A DNA stretch of 64,000 bases from CAWKOH01 sp963851245. GTDB taxonomy: Bacteria > Actinomycetota > Acidimicrobiia > Acidimicrobiales > Palsa-688. This document shows, piece after piece, positions 47,726 to 56,704 of this stretch. The notes beneath the pieces are model-generated. The model searched no databases. It was given only the letters and a program-made list of their open reading frames with translations, and was not told the origin of the DNA. The DNA lies in the NCBI GenBank assembly GCA_963851245.1, contig CAWKOH010000002.1, positions 620,001 through 684,000 on the forward strand. Direction: 5' to 3'. A program made the translations under genes and the position numbers. Every line of letters starts with the position of its first letter. Position 1 is the stretch's first letter.

Positions 47726-47751
47726 CAGGACATCAGCCGTCTGATGTCCTG
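47726..47751. promoter_or_regulatory. 26-nt palindrome in the central intergenic region, candidate operator
   Basis: CAGGACATCAG-CCGT-CTGATGTCCTG has perfect 11-bp arms. It lies 62 nt upstream of the leftward HTH gene, within the 337-nt gap 47665-48001 that holds no convincing gene. There is no T-tract, so an operator fits better than a terminator. Confidence 0.55.
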
Positions 47752-48001
47752 GCCGGGCACCCCCTAGGGGTTGCGCGGAGCCGATCTGGGCGATTCGGCG
47801 AGAAAGCCAGCAATGGGAAGGCTTTTCGGCTTGTCGCCGGCCGGATCGGCCGTTTCACGACGGGCGGGGGGGGAACCAGGCGACGAGATATGGCCGGCCC
47901 TGTATCCGCTGAAAAGAATCGGGGCCTCTTTTTTTTCCCGGGTCGACCTAAGTTAGGTCGTTGTAAGGGCCTCGAGGCCGAGTCGATCGAGCGCGTGAGT
48001 A

Positions 48002-48337
48002 TCACCACACTGATCGCACGTCGCCGAGACAGCCGTTGGTCCCGTCGCCTCGCCTCAGGTTGCACGACCGGCAGGCGGCGCGCAGATTGGCGAGCGAGTT
48101 GGTCCCGCCGAAGCGGATCGGGAGCACGTGATCGACGTGTGTGGCCCGGCCCTGGCATCCCGGGTACTCGAGTTGGCACTCCCACCGATCCCGCTCGAGG
48201 ACTACCGCCCGGATCTTGCGCCAGGCCCGGGTATGGATATTCGCCCCGGCCCGGGTGGATCCGACCCGGGTACCTGATCCGACCCGGGTGGGGGATCCGA
48301 CCCGGGCGGCTTTGTTACCAGCGGGAAACTTGGTCAC
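48002..48337 (-). CDS. HNH endonuclease 3 (phage type)
   Basis: This 111-residue protein has a compact C-terminal HNH nuclease: WRKIRAVVLERDRWECQL, YPGC, ATHVDHVLPIRFGGTNSLAN and LRAACRSCNLRRGD. This form is typical of HNH proteins encoded beside phage packaging genes. The N-terminus is a repetitive ARVGSPTRVGSGTRVGST encoded by 18-nt tandem repeats. The prohead protease gene starts on the other strand 35 nt away. Confidence 0.82.
   Translation of the reverse strand: MTKFPAGNKAARVGSPTRVGSGTRVGSTRAGANIHTRAWRKIRAVVLERDRWECQLEYPGCQGRATHVDHVLPIRFGGTNSLANLRAACRSCNLRRGDGTNGCLGDVRSVW
48249..48306. repeat. 18-nt tandem repeats with CCCGGG and GATCC cores
   Basis: ACCCGGGTACCTGATCCG, ACCCGGGTGGGGGATCCG and flanking partial units repeat at 18-nt intervals. 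They encode the RVGSxT repeats of the HNH protein. Each unit contains a CCCGGG palindrome. Confidence 0.75.
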
Positions 48338-48371
48338 TCCCCATAGTGGCGCCCGGTGCCATCATGGGCCC

Positions 48372-49009
48372 GTGACGTGGGACGCCCGCCGGCGAGCCGA
48401 GATCCGCCGAGGCGCCGCGCTCCACACCCGCCTCGAGGCCCGCTACGAAGGTCGCCGGGTTGTGCTCGAGCACCAGTTGGTGCGCCGAGGCGCCCAACCG
48501 TCGGCAGTAGCTCGAGCAACTGCCGAGGCGAGGGGTCTGGTCCGCCACGACGGAGGCCGGATCATCGGGGAGCGGGATGATTGCTTCGTCGGTCTAGCTG
48601 CGTCGTGGAACCGTGTCGCCAGGATCGAGCGCCACCTCTCCGCCTTCGATGAGGTGCTCATGCCAGGATGCTTCACCGGTTCGATTCGGGCCCGGCCCAT
48701 CCTGCCGGTCTTGCTCGAGCACGATCCCCGCCTTGTGATCGGCGAGACCGTGGATCTGACCGAGGCGCCGGACGGTGTACCGCGTCGCCTTCCGGGTGGA
48801 GGACGACTCCATCGCCGGGCGGCTGAGAGACATTCGGGACGGCTGGCGGGTGGGATTGTCGGTCGAGTTTCCGCCCGGGCCGCCACCGCTTCACGCCGGG
48901 AGCGAAGCGAAGCTCGGGCCGTGACCTGATCGAGCGCCTCGCCGTAGACCTGTACGAGATTTCCGTCTGTCGCCGGCCCGCCTACCAGGCCGCCGGCCTC
49001 GCCGCCTAG
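48372..49009 (+). CDS. HK97-type prohead protease, two frameshifts
   Basis: These serine proteases mature the phage procapsid. From GTG 48372 the protein reads through EVLMPGCFTGSI and ILPVLLEHDPRLVIGETV, with the catalytic His. After one extra base near 48777 it continues YRVAFRVEDDSIAGRLRDI and WRVGLSVEF, with the nucleophile Ser. After a second extra base near 48918 it ends RDLIERLAVDLYEISVCRRP and TAG. About 211 residues. An N-terminal HTH-like segment (about 60 residues) is unusual for the family. No capsid gene follows. Confidence 0.72.
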
Positions 49010-49013
49010 CCGG

Positions 49014-49547
49014 TTGTTGTGGCCGGCCGGGCTCGAGCGCTTAGCGACTGTCGATCTGTTCCCCGAGGCCGCCTGCCGGGCGCCGGGGATCGATCCGAGG
49101 ATCTTCTACCCGGACCGCGGCGACACGGCCGCCTATGAGACCGCTCGGAAGGTCTGCGCCGGCTGCGCGGACCAGATCGACTGTCTCGAGGCCGGCCTCG
49201 GCGAGCAGTACGGGATATGGGGAGGCCTCGGCGAGACCGAGCGCACGGCCGAGCGTAGGCTTCGCCGGATGGCCGTGATCGAGGAGCCGGATCTCGAGAG
49301 CGTTCACAGTGATGCGAGTGTCGGACTCTCGCCTCCCTCGGCGAACGGCCACGGCCACGGGCCCGAGCTCGAGGCGCCGGGGCTTGTGCAGGACGGTAAC
49401 GATGCTGGCCAATCGCGGCGCTGCGCCGTGTGCAAGGGCCCGGTCCCAGAAGGCCGGCGCTCCACGTGCTCGAGTGAGTGCGCGGAGCGCCGGGACCGGC
49501 GCCGGACCCCTCGCACGACCGCTACCGAGTCCCAAATAGGTCATGGC
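49014..49547 (+). CDS. WhiB-family Fe-S regulator with extra C-terminal zinc motif
   Basis: The WhiB core has its four cysteines (ACRAPGIDPRIFYP, CAGCADQIDC) and the turn motif YGIWGGLGETER. A linker is followed by a second Cys cluster (CAVCKGPVPEGRRSTCSSEC) absent from ordinary WhiB proteins. WhiB proteins bind 4Fe-4S and act with sigma factor; phage-encoded WhiBs can act dominantly over host ones. The start (TTG 49014 or 49017) and stop are uncertain, because the frame is still open when the next gene begins at 49548. Confidence 0.7.
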
Positions 49548-49746
49548 ATGACCGATTTCAAGACCACTGTCCCGACTCCGGGGGAGCTCCCCGGAGAGTC
49601 CGAACCCCTCAAGGCCGAGCTCGCCGGCGCCGGATCTGGCGGCCGCGGTGGCCGCTCTGGTCGGGGCGCTCGGCCCGCTCGAGGGGATCGACCGGCTGAC
49701 CCTAGAGACCGGCGGCCGGGTGCTGATCGTCACCCGGGCCGGCTAG
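49548..49746 (+). CDS. Small acidic element protein, one frameshift
   Basis: ATG 49548 opens TDFKTTVPTPGELPGESEP. One extra base near 49630 separates this from LAAAVAALVGALGPLEGIDR and LTLETGGRVLIVTRAG, ending at TAG 49744-49746. The product has about 65 residues and no known family. Its 3' end overlaps the convergent integrase gene by 17 nt. Confidence 0.5.
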
Positions 49747-50912
49747 CTCCGAATAAGTCCGTCATGACGGCGACGTGCGCGTCGATGACTGGCCGGGTCG
49801 CGGTGCCGGTAGTGCTGCTCGAGCATCCTCGTGGACGTGTGGCCGAGCATGTCGGCGATGACCTCCAGGGGGACGCCGGCCGCGGAGAGCAGCGAGGCGG
49901 CGGAGTGGCGGAGCTCGTTGAGCGTCCAGTGTCCGAGGCCTGCGCTCGCTCGGTGAGCTTGCGCGAAGGAGTGGCGAAGGTTGGAGGGGTCGATCGGGGT
50001 CCCGAAGGGTCGTCGTGAAGATGAGGCCGGTGTCGATCCACTCGGGCCCTGCGGCGAGCCTCTCGGTCTTCTGCATTCTCAGGTGTGCCTTGAGAGCCGA
50101 CGGCGACCGGGGGAGGGACCCGCAGCGATCGACGTGACCGCGGGGTCTTGGTCGGCCCGAGGTCGTAGCTTCCCGGCGCTCGTTCGCTCATCTTGAGCGA
50201 CCCTCGATGTTGAGCCGGGTCGCCGTCGAGGTCGTCCCAGCGGAGCCCGGTGACCTCCCCGGGTCGTAGGCCGAGCATGAGCGCGGTCAGGTAGAGGGCT
50301 TCGAGACGGTCGCCCCTCGCGGCGTCGAGGAGCTGGGCTGCCTGCTCGGTGGTGAGCGACCTGCGCGCGGTTGGTGCCGTGGTGGCGGGCATCTCGGCGA
50401 GGCGGGCGACGTTGCGGGCGACCTTGCCTCGGCGCTGGGCGGTGTCGAGCGCCTGGCCGAGAACGGAGCGGACCCGGATCAGCGATGAGCGCGACATGCC
50501 GGCGGTCGCCATGCGGCGAGGAGCGCCCTCGACGTTCTCAGGGTCGAGATCGACGAGCCGACGCGATCCGAGCGCCGGAAGTGATCCACTTCTCCATCGC
50601 CCACCGGGCGTTGTCGACGGTGTTCGGTGCTCTTCGACTCCCCGATGCCGCTTTCGCCTCGAGGGTGTCGAGCCACCATTCGGCGAAGCCGTCGAGGTGA
50701 GTCGGTGGAGCCGACCGGGAGGCCCACCGCCTGGCCGGGCTGCGCAGCTCGTCGACCTTCGGCCGGCACCTCCTGCTCGCGGGTCCTGCCTCGGACCCTA
50801 CGCCGGCGTGCCGTCAGCGAGGGTGATCGCGGCCCCCGCCAATCGCCGGTCGCGTAGATCGCTCCTGGTACCGATCGAGCCTTCGCCGGTTCGCCCGCTT
50901 ACCCTGTGCCAC
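49730..50912 (-). CDS. int: Tyrosine integrase of the element, several frameshifts
   Basis: The site-specific recombinase expected to act at the 49-bp att core. The start is GTG 50912 (MAQGKRANRRR) with AGGAG 8 nt upstream. The core-binding domain contains NTVDNARWAMEKWI and MSRSSLIRVRSVLGQALDTA. In the catalytic domain LTALMLGLRPGEVTGLRW carries the first Arg. LNELRHSAASLLSAAGVPLE and IADMLGHTSTRMLEQHYRH carry the later Arg, His and the nucleophile Tyr. The pieces lie in different frames near 50800, 50640, 50120 and 49990. If these are sequencing errors, the enzyme is complete at about 390 residues. Confidence 0.8.
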
Positions 50913-51023
50913 GTCGGCGCCTCCTGAGTAGGTTCAGCCAGACCCCCGGCCGGTCGGACGGGCGTGGGCGTCATCGCCATCGGGCGCGCATGTTACGCGG
51001 CTGCAGACCGTAAACGGTCATCC

Positions 51024-51047
51024 GTTGCTCCCACTGTTGGCTCCCAC
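51024..51047. repeat. Paired arm-type repeats near attR
   Basis: GTTGCTCCCAC (51024-51034) and TTGGCTCCCAC (51037-51047) repeat with a 13-bp period, about 60 bp from the right att core. They match the pair at 42696-42718 in the same orientation. Confidence 0.6.
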
Positions 51048-51105
51048 CTCGGCCCTCTGTCGACCCCGTGAGCCAACCGAAAAGGCCCTCTGACCTGCGG
51101 TTATC

Positions 51106-51182
<77 letters not shown>

Positions 51183-51262
51183 AGAAGGCGCAGGCCAGCC
51201 TAGCAGTCGCCTCGCCGCCGGCGGAAGGCGACCGGGGGAACGGCCCCTGTAAGGTCTGGCCG

Positions 51263-51922
51263 ATGGCATTCAAGGGGTGGCCGGTCAGCGCGGTCGAGTT
51301 CTACGAAGGGCTCGAAGCCGACAACTCCAAGGTCTACTGGACCGATCACAAGGCGATCTACGAACGCGACGTGAAGGGGCCGATGGAGGCTCTGCTGGCC
51401 GAACTGGCTGACGAGTTCGGCGAGGGTCGCATCTTCCGTCCTTATCGCGACGTCCGCTTCAGCCCCAACAAGTCGCCCTACAAGACTGCTATGGGAGCCA
51501 CCATCGGTGATGGCTATGTCCAGATATCGGCGGACGGCCTGATGGCGGCGACGGGCATGTACCACATGATGCCAGACCAGCTCGCCCGTTACCGGAAAGC
51601 GGTGGCCGACGACCAGACCGGCCCGGACCTGGAACGGGTGGTCGCATTCCTCGAGAAGGCGAAGGTGGAGGTCAACGGCATCGACGCGCTCAAGACCGCC
51701 CCCAAGGGATACCCGAAGGATCACCCCAGGGTCGAACTGCTTCGCAACAAGGGTCTCATCGCCGGCAGGAGCTGGCCGGTCGCCGCCTGGCTGGGTACCT
51801 CTTCGGCCCGCACCCGGATCGTGGAGGTGCTGCGGGCAGCCCAGCCGCTGAACGACTGGCTTTCGGAGCAGGTCGGCCCCTCGAACATGGAGGACGACCC
51901 GGGAGGCCGCCGGCGCCGTTAA
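51263..51922 (+). CDS. DUF2461-family protein
   Basis: This 219-residue protein matches DUF2461/TIGR02453: EFYEGLEADNSKVYWTDHKA, IFRPYRDVRFSPNKSPYKTA and GMYHMMPDQLARYRKAV. The family's biochemical function is unknown. TAAGGT ends 7 nt before ATG 51263, again a likely leaderless start. Confidence 0.88.
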   Translation: MAFKGWPVSAVEFYEGLEADNSKVYWTDHKAIYERDVKGPMEALLAELADEFGEGRIFRPYRDVRFSPNKSPYKTAMGATIGDGYVQISADGLMAATGMYHMMPDQLARYRKAVADDQTGPDLERVVAFLEKAKVEVNGIDALKTAPKGYPKDHPRVELLRNKGLIAGRSWPVAAWLGTSSARTRIVEVLRAAQPLNDWLSEQVGPSNMEDDPGGRRRR

Positions 51923-51963
51923 CCCTCCGGGCCGCCAGGCGCCCGCCGGTAGCCTGTAAGGCC

Positions 51964-54468
51964 ATGGCAGAGCAATACGACGCCCAGGCCGTCGAGGCCA
52001 AATGGCAGCGGCGCTGGGAGGCCGAAGGCGCCTACCAGGTCGACAACGACGACCGGCGCCCGCCCTTCTACGTCCTCTGCATGTATCCCTATCCGAGCGG
52101 CCCGGCCCATCAGGGGCACATCCGCAACTACACCTTCGGCGACCTATTGGTCCGCCAGCGCACCATGCAGGGCCATGCCGTCCTGAGCCCGATCGGCTTC
52201 GACAGCTTCGGTTTGCCAGCCGAGAACGCCGCCATCAAGACGGGAACCCACCCCCGGATATACACCGAGGCCCGCATTGACGAGTTGAAGTCCAGCCTCA
52301 AGCGACTCGGGGCCAGCTACGACTGGCGGCGCGAGATCAAGAGTCACGACCCGCTGTACATGCGCTGGAATCAGGTCATTTTTCAAAAGTTCCTCGACGC
52401 CGGGCTGGCCTACCGCAAGAACGCCCCGGTGAACTGGTGCCCGGGTTGCCAGACCGTCCTGGCCAACGAGCAGGTCTTGCCCGACGGCACCTGCGAACGA
52501 AGCGGCGACGTGGTCGTCAAGCGGGACCTGGAGCAGTGGTTCTTCCGCATCACGGCCTATGCCGACGAGTTGCTCGACGCCCTGGACGTGCTGGACTGGC
52601 CCGAGCGGGTCAAGACCATGCAGCGCAACTGGATAGGACGGTCCGAAGGGGCCGAGTTCGTCCTGCGCATCGCCGAGCGCGACGACGTCGATCCCATCCA
52701 GGTGTTCACCACCCGGCCTGACACTTCCTTCGGGATGACCTTCGTGGTGCTAGCCCCCGAGCACCCGCTGGTGGAGCGGATCACCACGGACGAGCACCGA
52801 ACCGAGGTGGAGGCCTTCGTGGCCCGGGTGCGCAACGAGTCCGACATCGAGCGCCAGTCCAGCGAAGGTCCGCTGGACAAGCGGGGTGTGTTCACCGGCG
52901 CCCACGCCATCAATCCCTTCAACGGGCAGCCGGTCCCCATCTTCCTCGCCGACTACGTGCTCATGACCTACGGGACGGGCGCCATCATGGCCGTCCCGGG
53001 CCAGGACCAGCGGGACTGGGATTTCGCCACCGCCTACGACCTGCCCATCATCCGCACCGTGGAACCGCCGGCCGATTGGGACGGCGACGCCTACACGGGT
53101 GAGGGGCCCGCCATCAACAGCGAATGGCTGAACGGGCTGGGGGTGGCGGAAGCCAAGGCCAAGGCGATCCACTGGCTGGAGACCGAGGGGATCGGTTCCC
53201 GCAAGGTCAACTACCGGTTGCGCGACTGGCTGCTGTCCCGGCAGAGGTACTGGGGCTGCCCGATTCCGGTCGTCCACTGCCCCACGCATGGGATCGTCAA
53301 GGTGCCGGAGGACCAGTTGCCGGTGCTGCTGCCCGACGACGTGGAGTTCCGGCCCACCGGTGAGTCCCCGCTGCGCTATCACGAGGGTTTCCTGCGCACT
53401 ACCTGCCCCGTCTGCGGCGGGCCAGCCGAACGGGAGACCGACACCATGGACACCTTCGTGGATTCGTCCTGGTACTTCGAGCGCTTCTGCGACCCGTGGA
53501 CCACTAGCGAGCCGATCGACGTGGTGGCGGCCACCCGCTGGATGCCCGTGGACCAGTACATCGGGGGGATCGAGCACGCCATCCTGCACTTGTTGTACGC
53601 CCGGTTCTACACCAAGGCGCTGGCCGATCTGGGGCTGGGCCCGACGGAGGTGCGGGAGCCTTTCGCCCGCCTGTTCACGCAGGGCATGATCACGATGGAC
53701 CACGCCAAGATGTCGAAATCCCGGGGGAATGTCATCACTCCGGAACGGTACTTCGACTCGGTCGGCGCCGACGCCCTGCGGCTGTTCCACCTGTTCGTCG
53801 GACCGCCGGCGGAGGGGTTCAACTGGGACTCCCAGACGGATCAGATGATCGAGGGGTGTCAGCGATTCCTGGGCCGTTTGTGGCGGGTGGCGCTGGAGTC
53901 CGTTCAAAACGTCTCGCTGGTCGATCGGGTGCCTGTCGGATCTGACCTCGAACTGGAAAAGGACACGCACCGGTTGATCGACCGGGTTAGCTCCGACCTG
54001 GACCGCTGGTCGTACAACACGGCCGTGGCCGCCGCCATGGAGTTCCTCAACACGGTCTACAAGCACATCCAATCTTCCGAGGGGGCGGCGCGGTCAAGCG
54101 TGGACTTCGCCGTCGACTCGCTGCTGTTGCTGCTGGCGCCGATGGTTCCTCACATCACGGCGGAATTGTGGGAGCGCCGGCGGGGTGGCGTGGAGGGCGG
54201 TGCGGCCGATGCAACCGGTGCGCCCGGTTCGGTGCATGTCCAGCCCTGGCCGGTGGCGGACCCGGCGCTGGTGAAGGTGGACTCCGTGACGATGGTGGTG
54301 CAGGTCAACGGCAAGGTCCGCGACCGGGTGGACGTGGACGCCTCTATAGAGGAGGGCGACGCGGTGGCGCTGGCGCTGGCGTCGCCGAAGGTGGTGGTGG
54401 CGCTCGCCGGCGGGCAGCCCAAGAAGGTGGTCGCCCGGCCGCCGCGCCTGGTGAACATCGTCGTCTGA
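51964..54468 (+). CDS. leuS: Leucyl-tRNA synthetase
   Basis: This 834-residue class I synthetase has MYPYPSGPAHQGHIRNYTFG with the HIGH-type motif, an editing (CP1) domain with TTRPDTSFGMTFVVLAPEHP, a WYFERFCDP motif, and MSKSRGN (KMSKS) near residue 578. The C-terminal anticodon-binding region ends with the usual VQVNGKVRDRV domain. TAGCCT (51950-51955) lies 8 nt before the ATG. Confidence 0.97.
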   Translation: MAEQYDAQAVEAKWQRRWEAEGAYQVDNDDRRPPFYVLCMYPYPSGPAHQGHIRNYTFGDLLVRQRTMQGHAVLSPIGFDSFGLPAENAAIKTGTHPRIYTEARIDELKSSLKRLGASYDWRREIKSHDPLYMRWNQVIFQKFLDAGLAYRKNAPVNWCPGCQTVLANEQVLPDGTCERSGDVVVKRDLEQWFFRITAYADELLDALDVLDWPERVKTMQRNWIGRSEGAEFVLRIAERDDVDPIQVFTTRPDTSFGMTFVVLAPEHPLVERITTDEHRTEVEAFVARVRNESDIERQSSEGPLDKRGVFTGAHAINPFNGQPVPIFLADYVLMTYGTGAIMAVPGQDQRDWDFATAYDLPIIRTVEPPADWDGDAYTGEGPAINSEWLNGLGVAEAKAKAIHWLETEGIGSRKVNYRLRDWLLSRQRYWGCPIPVVHCPTHGIVKVPEDQLPVLLPDDVEFRPTGESPLRYHEGFLRTTCPVCGGPAERETDTMDTFVDSSWYFERFCDPWTTSEPIDVVAATRWMPVDQYIGGIEHAILHLLYARFYTKALADLGLGPTEVREPFARLFTQGMITMDHAKMSKSRGNVITPERYFDSVGADALRLFHLFVGPPAEGFNWDSQTDQMIEGCQRFLGRLWRVALESVQNVSLVDRVPVGSDLELEKDTHRLIDRVSSDLDRWSYNTAVAAAMEFLNTVYKHIQSSEGAARSSVDFAVDSLLLLLAPMVPHITAELWERRRGGVEGGAADATGAPGSVHVQPWPVADPALVKVDSVTMVVQVNGKVRDRVDVDASIEEGDAVALALASPKVVVALAGGQPKKVVARPPRLVNIVV

Positions 54469-54567
54469 GTTGAGGCGGCCGGCGCCGGCGGGTTGGCGCC
54501 GGCGGGAGTTGGCTGCCGGCGGGGCCGATCGGCCGCCAGGCGTAACTACAGCTTTCCTTTTTGCTCG

Positions 54568-54593
54568 GTAGTTCACCATATATGATGAACTAC
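54568..54593. promoter_or_regulatory. 26-nt near-perfect palindrome, candidate operator/promoter
   Basis: GTAGTTCA and TGAACTAC flank CCATATATGA, whose inner CATATATG is itself palindromic. The site is strikingly AT-rich. It contains TATGAT as a possible -10 and lies 46 nt upstream of the AbiEi-like gene. AbiEi-type proteins repress their own promoter at inverted repeats. Confidence 0.6.
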
Positions 54594-54639
54594 TTTGCAC
54601 AAAGATTGGATGTCATGGTGTCTTATTAGATTTCCCGCC

Positions 54640-55570
54640 ATGAAGGGCCACAGTGACCTCGAGACCCTCGCGCTTCGCCAGTTGGGCTTGGTGGCCCGCC
54701 GACAACTACTGGCCCTCGGCTATAGCCGTCGCCAGATCGAATTACTGGTGGAATCTGGGCTTCTCGTGCAGGTTCGTCGCGGCATCTATCGGCTCTACGG
54801 TTCGACGCCTGGCTGGCGCATGTCGGCCATGGCGGCCGTCCTGGCCGCTGGCCCGGGTGCGCTGCTGTCTCACCGCAGCGCGGGTGTTCTGTGGGATCTG
54901 CTCGTGCAACACAACGAGATCGGCCCCCTCGAGATCACCACTCCGAAGTTCTGCAATCTCGAGGGCGTTCTCACGCATCGAGGCGTGATCACTGCCAAGG
55001 AGAAAACGAGGCGCTTCGGCATACCGGTGACGACCGCAGAACGCACGTTGCTCGATCTGGCCAACACCGTGGCCGCGGAAGAGCTGGGTCGGTTGTGCGA
55101 CGAGGCACTACGGCGGCGCATCCTGACCATGTCCAATCTGCGCGCCGTGGTGGATGCTCACCAGGCGCCCGGGCGCCGAAAGCTGAAGCCGATCCTCGCC
55201 GTTCTCGGCGACCGGATTCCCGGCTACGACCCGGGAGCCAACGATTGGGAGCTCCGTATGGATCGCATGTGGGATCAGATGGGGTTGCCGGCGGCTGAGC
55301 GCCAATATCGCATCAGAATCGGCCGAAGCACCTACCGACTCGACCGTGCCATAGTCGATCTGAAGATCGCGGTCGAGTGGAACGGGTTCGATCCGCATGG
55401 CCGGCGTGGCAACATGGACAGAGACAGCGACAGGCGCGCCGCGCTCGGCGGCGGCCGGCTGGTATCCCCTCGACTTCACCTCGCGCTCTCGCCCGGAGGT
55501 CATCTGCCGGACCGTTCTCGCCGTCGTCGAAGAGCGCCGACGGCTGATGCGACGTGGCGTCGGCGCCTAG
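54640..55570 (+). CDS. AbiEi-type N-terminal wHTH fused to DUF559 nuclease-like domain, one frameshift
   Basis: From ATG 54640 the N-terminal winged helix (LALRQLGLVARRQLLALGYS ... LLVQVRRGIYRL) matches AbiEi antitoxins, including the core ITTPKF and VTTAERTLLDLA. The C-terminal part (YRLDRAIVDLKIAVEWNGF) matches DUF559, related to Vsr/PD-(D/E)XK nucleases. One extra base near 55445 hides the end AAAGWYPLDFTSRSRPEVIC...VVEERRRLMRRGVGA and stop TAG 55568-55570. As written the frame runs to 55677. No AbiEii toxin lies next to it, so it is an orphan. Confidence 0.72.
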
Positions 55571-55673
55571 CCGCAGCGGATCCAGGGGCCAAGGGGTTCT
55601 CTAGGCCCGTCCTCCGGCGCGGCTCGTCCGATCCGCCCTGCCCGCCCCGCCAGATCCCCCGCCGGCCCGGTCG

Positions 55674-56684
55674 CTAAATCCCCTTGAGTCCCGCCAGCAC
55701 CCGGGGGACCACTTCGCCTCCGGTCCGATAGGTCAGATACAAGCTGATCCGGTCGATCAAGCCGTCGAAGCGCTTGACCACGAGCTCGGGGATTTCGTCA
55801 GGCCTTCCGCTGACGGCGAAGGCGTCGAGCACCTCGTCGTCGATCCGCCGGCCCATCTCGTCCCACTCGCCCCGCTTCGAGAGCGTGTTGAGCTCACTCT
55901 GAAGTTCCCCCCAGCCGTGCAGCTCGAGCACGGGACGGTAGGCCGGCGTGGAGGCGTAGAACGCGATCTGCTTGCGGGTGGCGTCGGCTGCTTGGGCCAA
56001 CTGCTCGTCTGTCTGCCCCGTGATGACGAAGGCCGGGTAGGACAGCTCAAAGTCCTGGCGGGTGCGACCGGAGGAGCGGAGCCCGGCCTCGATGTTCGGG
56101 ATGGTCACGTCGCGCAGGTAGCGAGCGGTGGTGAAGGCGTGGACCAGCATGCCGTCGGCCACCTCGCCGGCGACCCTCGTCATTCCCTCCCCGACCGCGG
56201 CCAGAAAGACCTTGGGAGGGCCGTACTCATTGGGCCCGGGATTGAAGAACGGGGTCATCAGGGTGTGGGTGTAGAAGTCGCCCCGAAAGTCGAGCTTGGT
56301 TCCGGCCTGCCAGGAGTCCCAGATTGCTCGCATAGCCGAGATGAACTCCCGCATCCGCGGCGCTGGATGGGACCACGGCATCGAGAACCGCTTCTCGATG
56401 TGGGGCTTGATCTGACTGCCCAGGCCGAGCAGAAAGCGGCCGCTCGAGAACTGGTTCAGGTCCCATGCCTGCCCGGCGACCGTCATGGGGCTGCGGGCGA
56501 ACGCCACCGCGATGCCGGTACCCAAGCCGACCCGTTCGGTGTGCTCCGCGGCGAGCACCAGGGGAAAGAACGGGTCGTGGGACGTCTCCCCGGTCCACAC
56601 TGCGTCGTAGCCGTCCGCCTCGGCTTGTTTCGCTTGCTTGGCGGCGCGCTCTAGGTCCGCGCCGATCGTCCCATCGACCTTCAT
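55674..56684 (-). CDS. F420-dependent LLM-class oxidoreductase
   Basis: This 336-residue luciferase-like TIM barrel has DGYDAVWTGETSHDPFFPL, RVGLGTGIAVAFARSPMTVA, GRFLLGLGSQIKPHIEKRF and GPPKVFLAAVGEGMTRVAG. It resembles the TIGR03617 group of F420-dependent enzymes of Actinobacteria. The substrate cannot be told from sequence. TACGAT lies 6 nt before ATG 56684. Confidence 0.9.
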   Translation of the reverse strand: MKVDGTIGADLERAAKQAKQAEADGYDAVWTGETSHDPFFPLVLAAEHTERVGLGTGIAVAFARSPMTVAGQAWDLNQFSSGRFLLGLGSQIKPHIEKRFSMPWSHPAPRMREFISAMRAIWDSWQAGTKLDFRGDFYTHTLMTPFFNPGPNEYGPPKVFLAAVGEGMTRVAGEVADGMLVHAFTTARYLRDVTIPNIEAGLRSSGRTRQDFELSYPAFVITGQTDEQLAQAADATRKQIAFYASTPAYRPVLELHGWGELQSELNTLSKRGEWDEMGRRIDDEVLDAFAVSGRPDEIPELVVKRFDGLIDRISLYLTYRTGGEVVPRVLAGLKGI

Positions 56685-56704
56685 GGGGCGATCGTATCTG
56701 CCGG

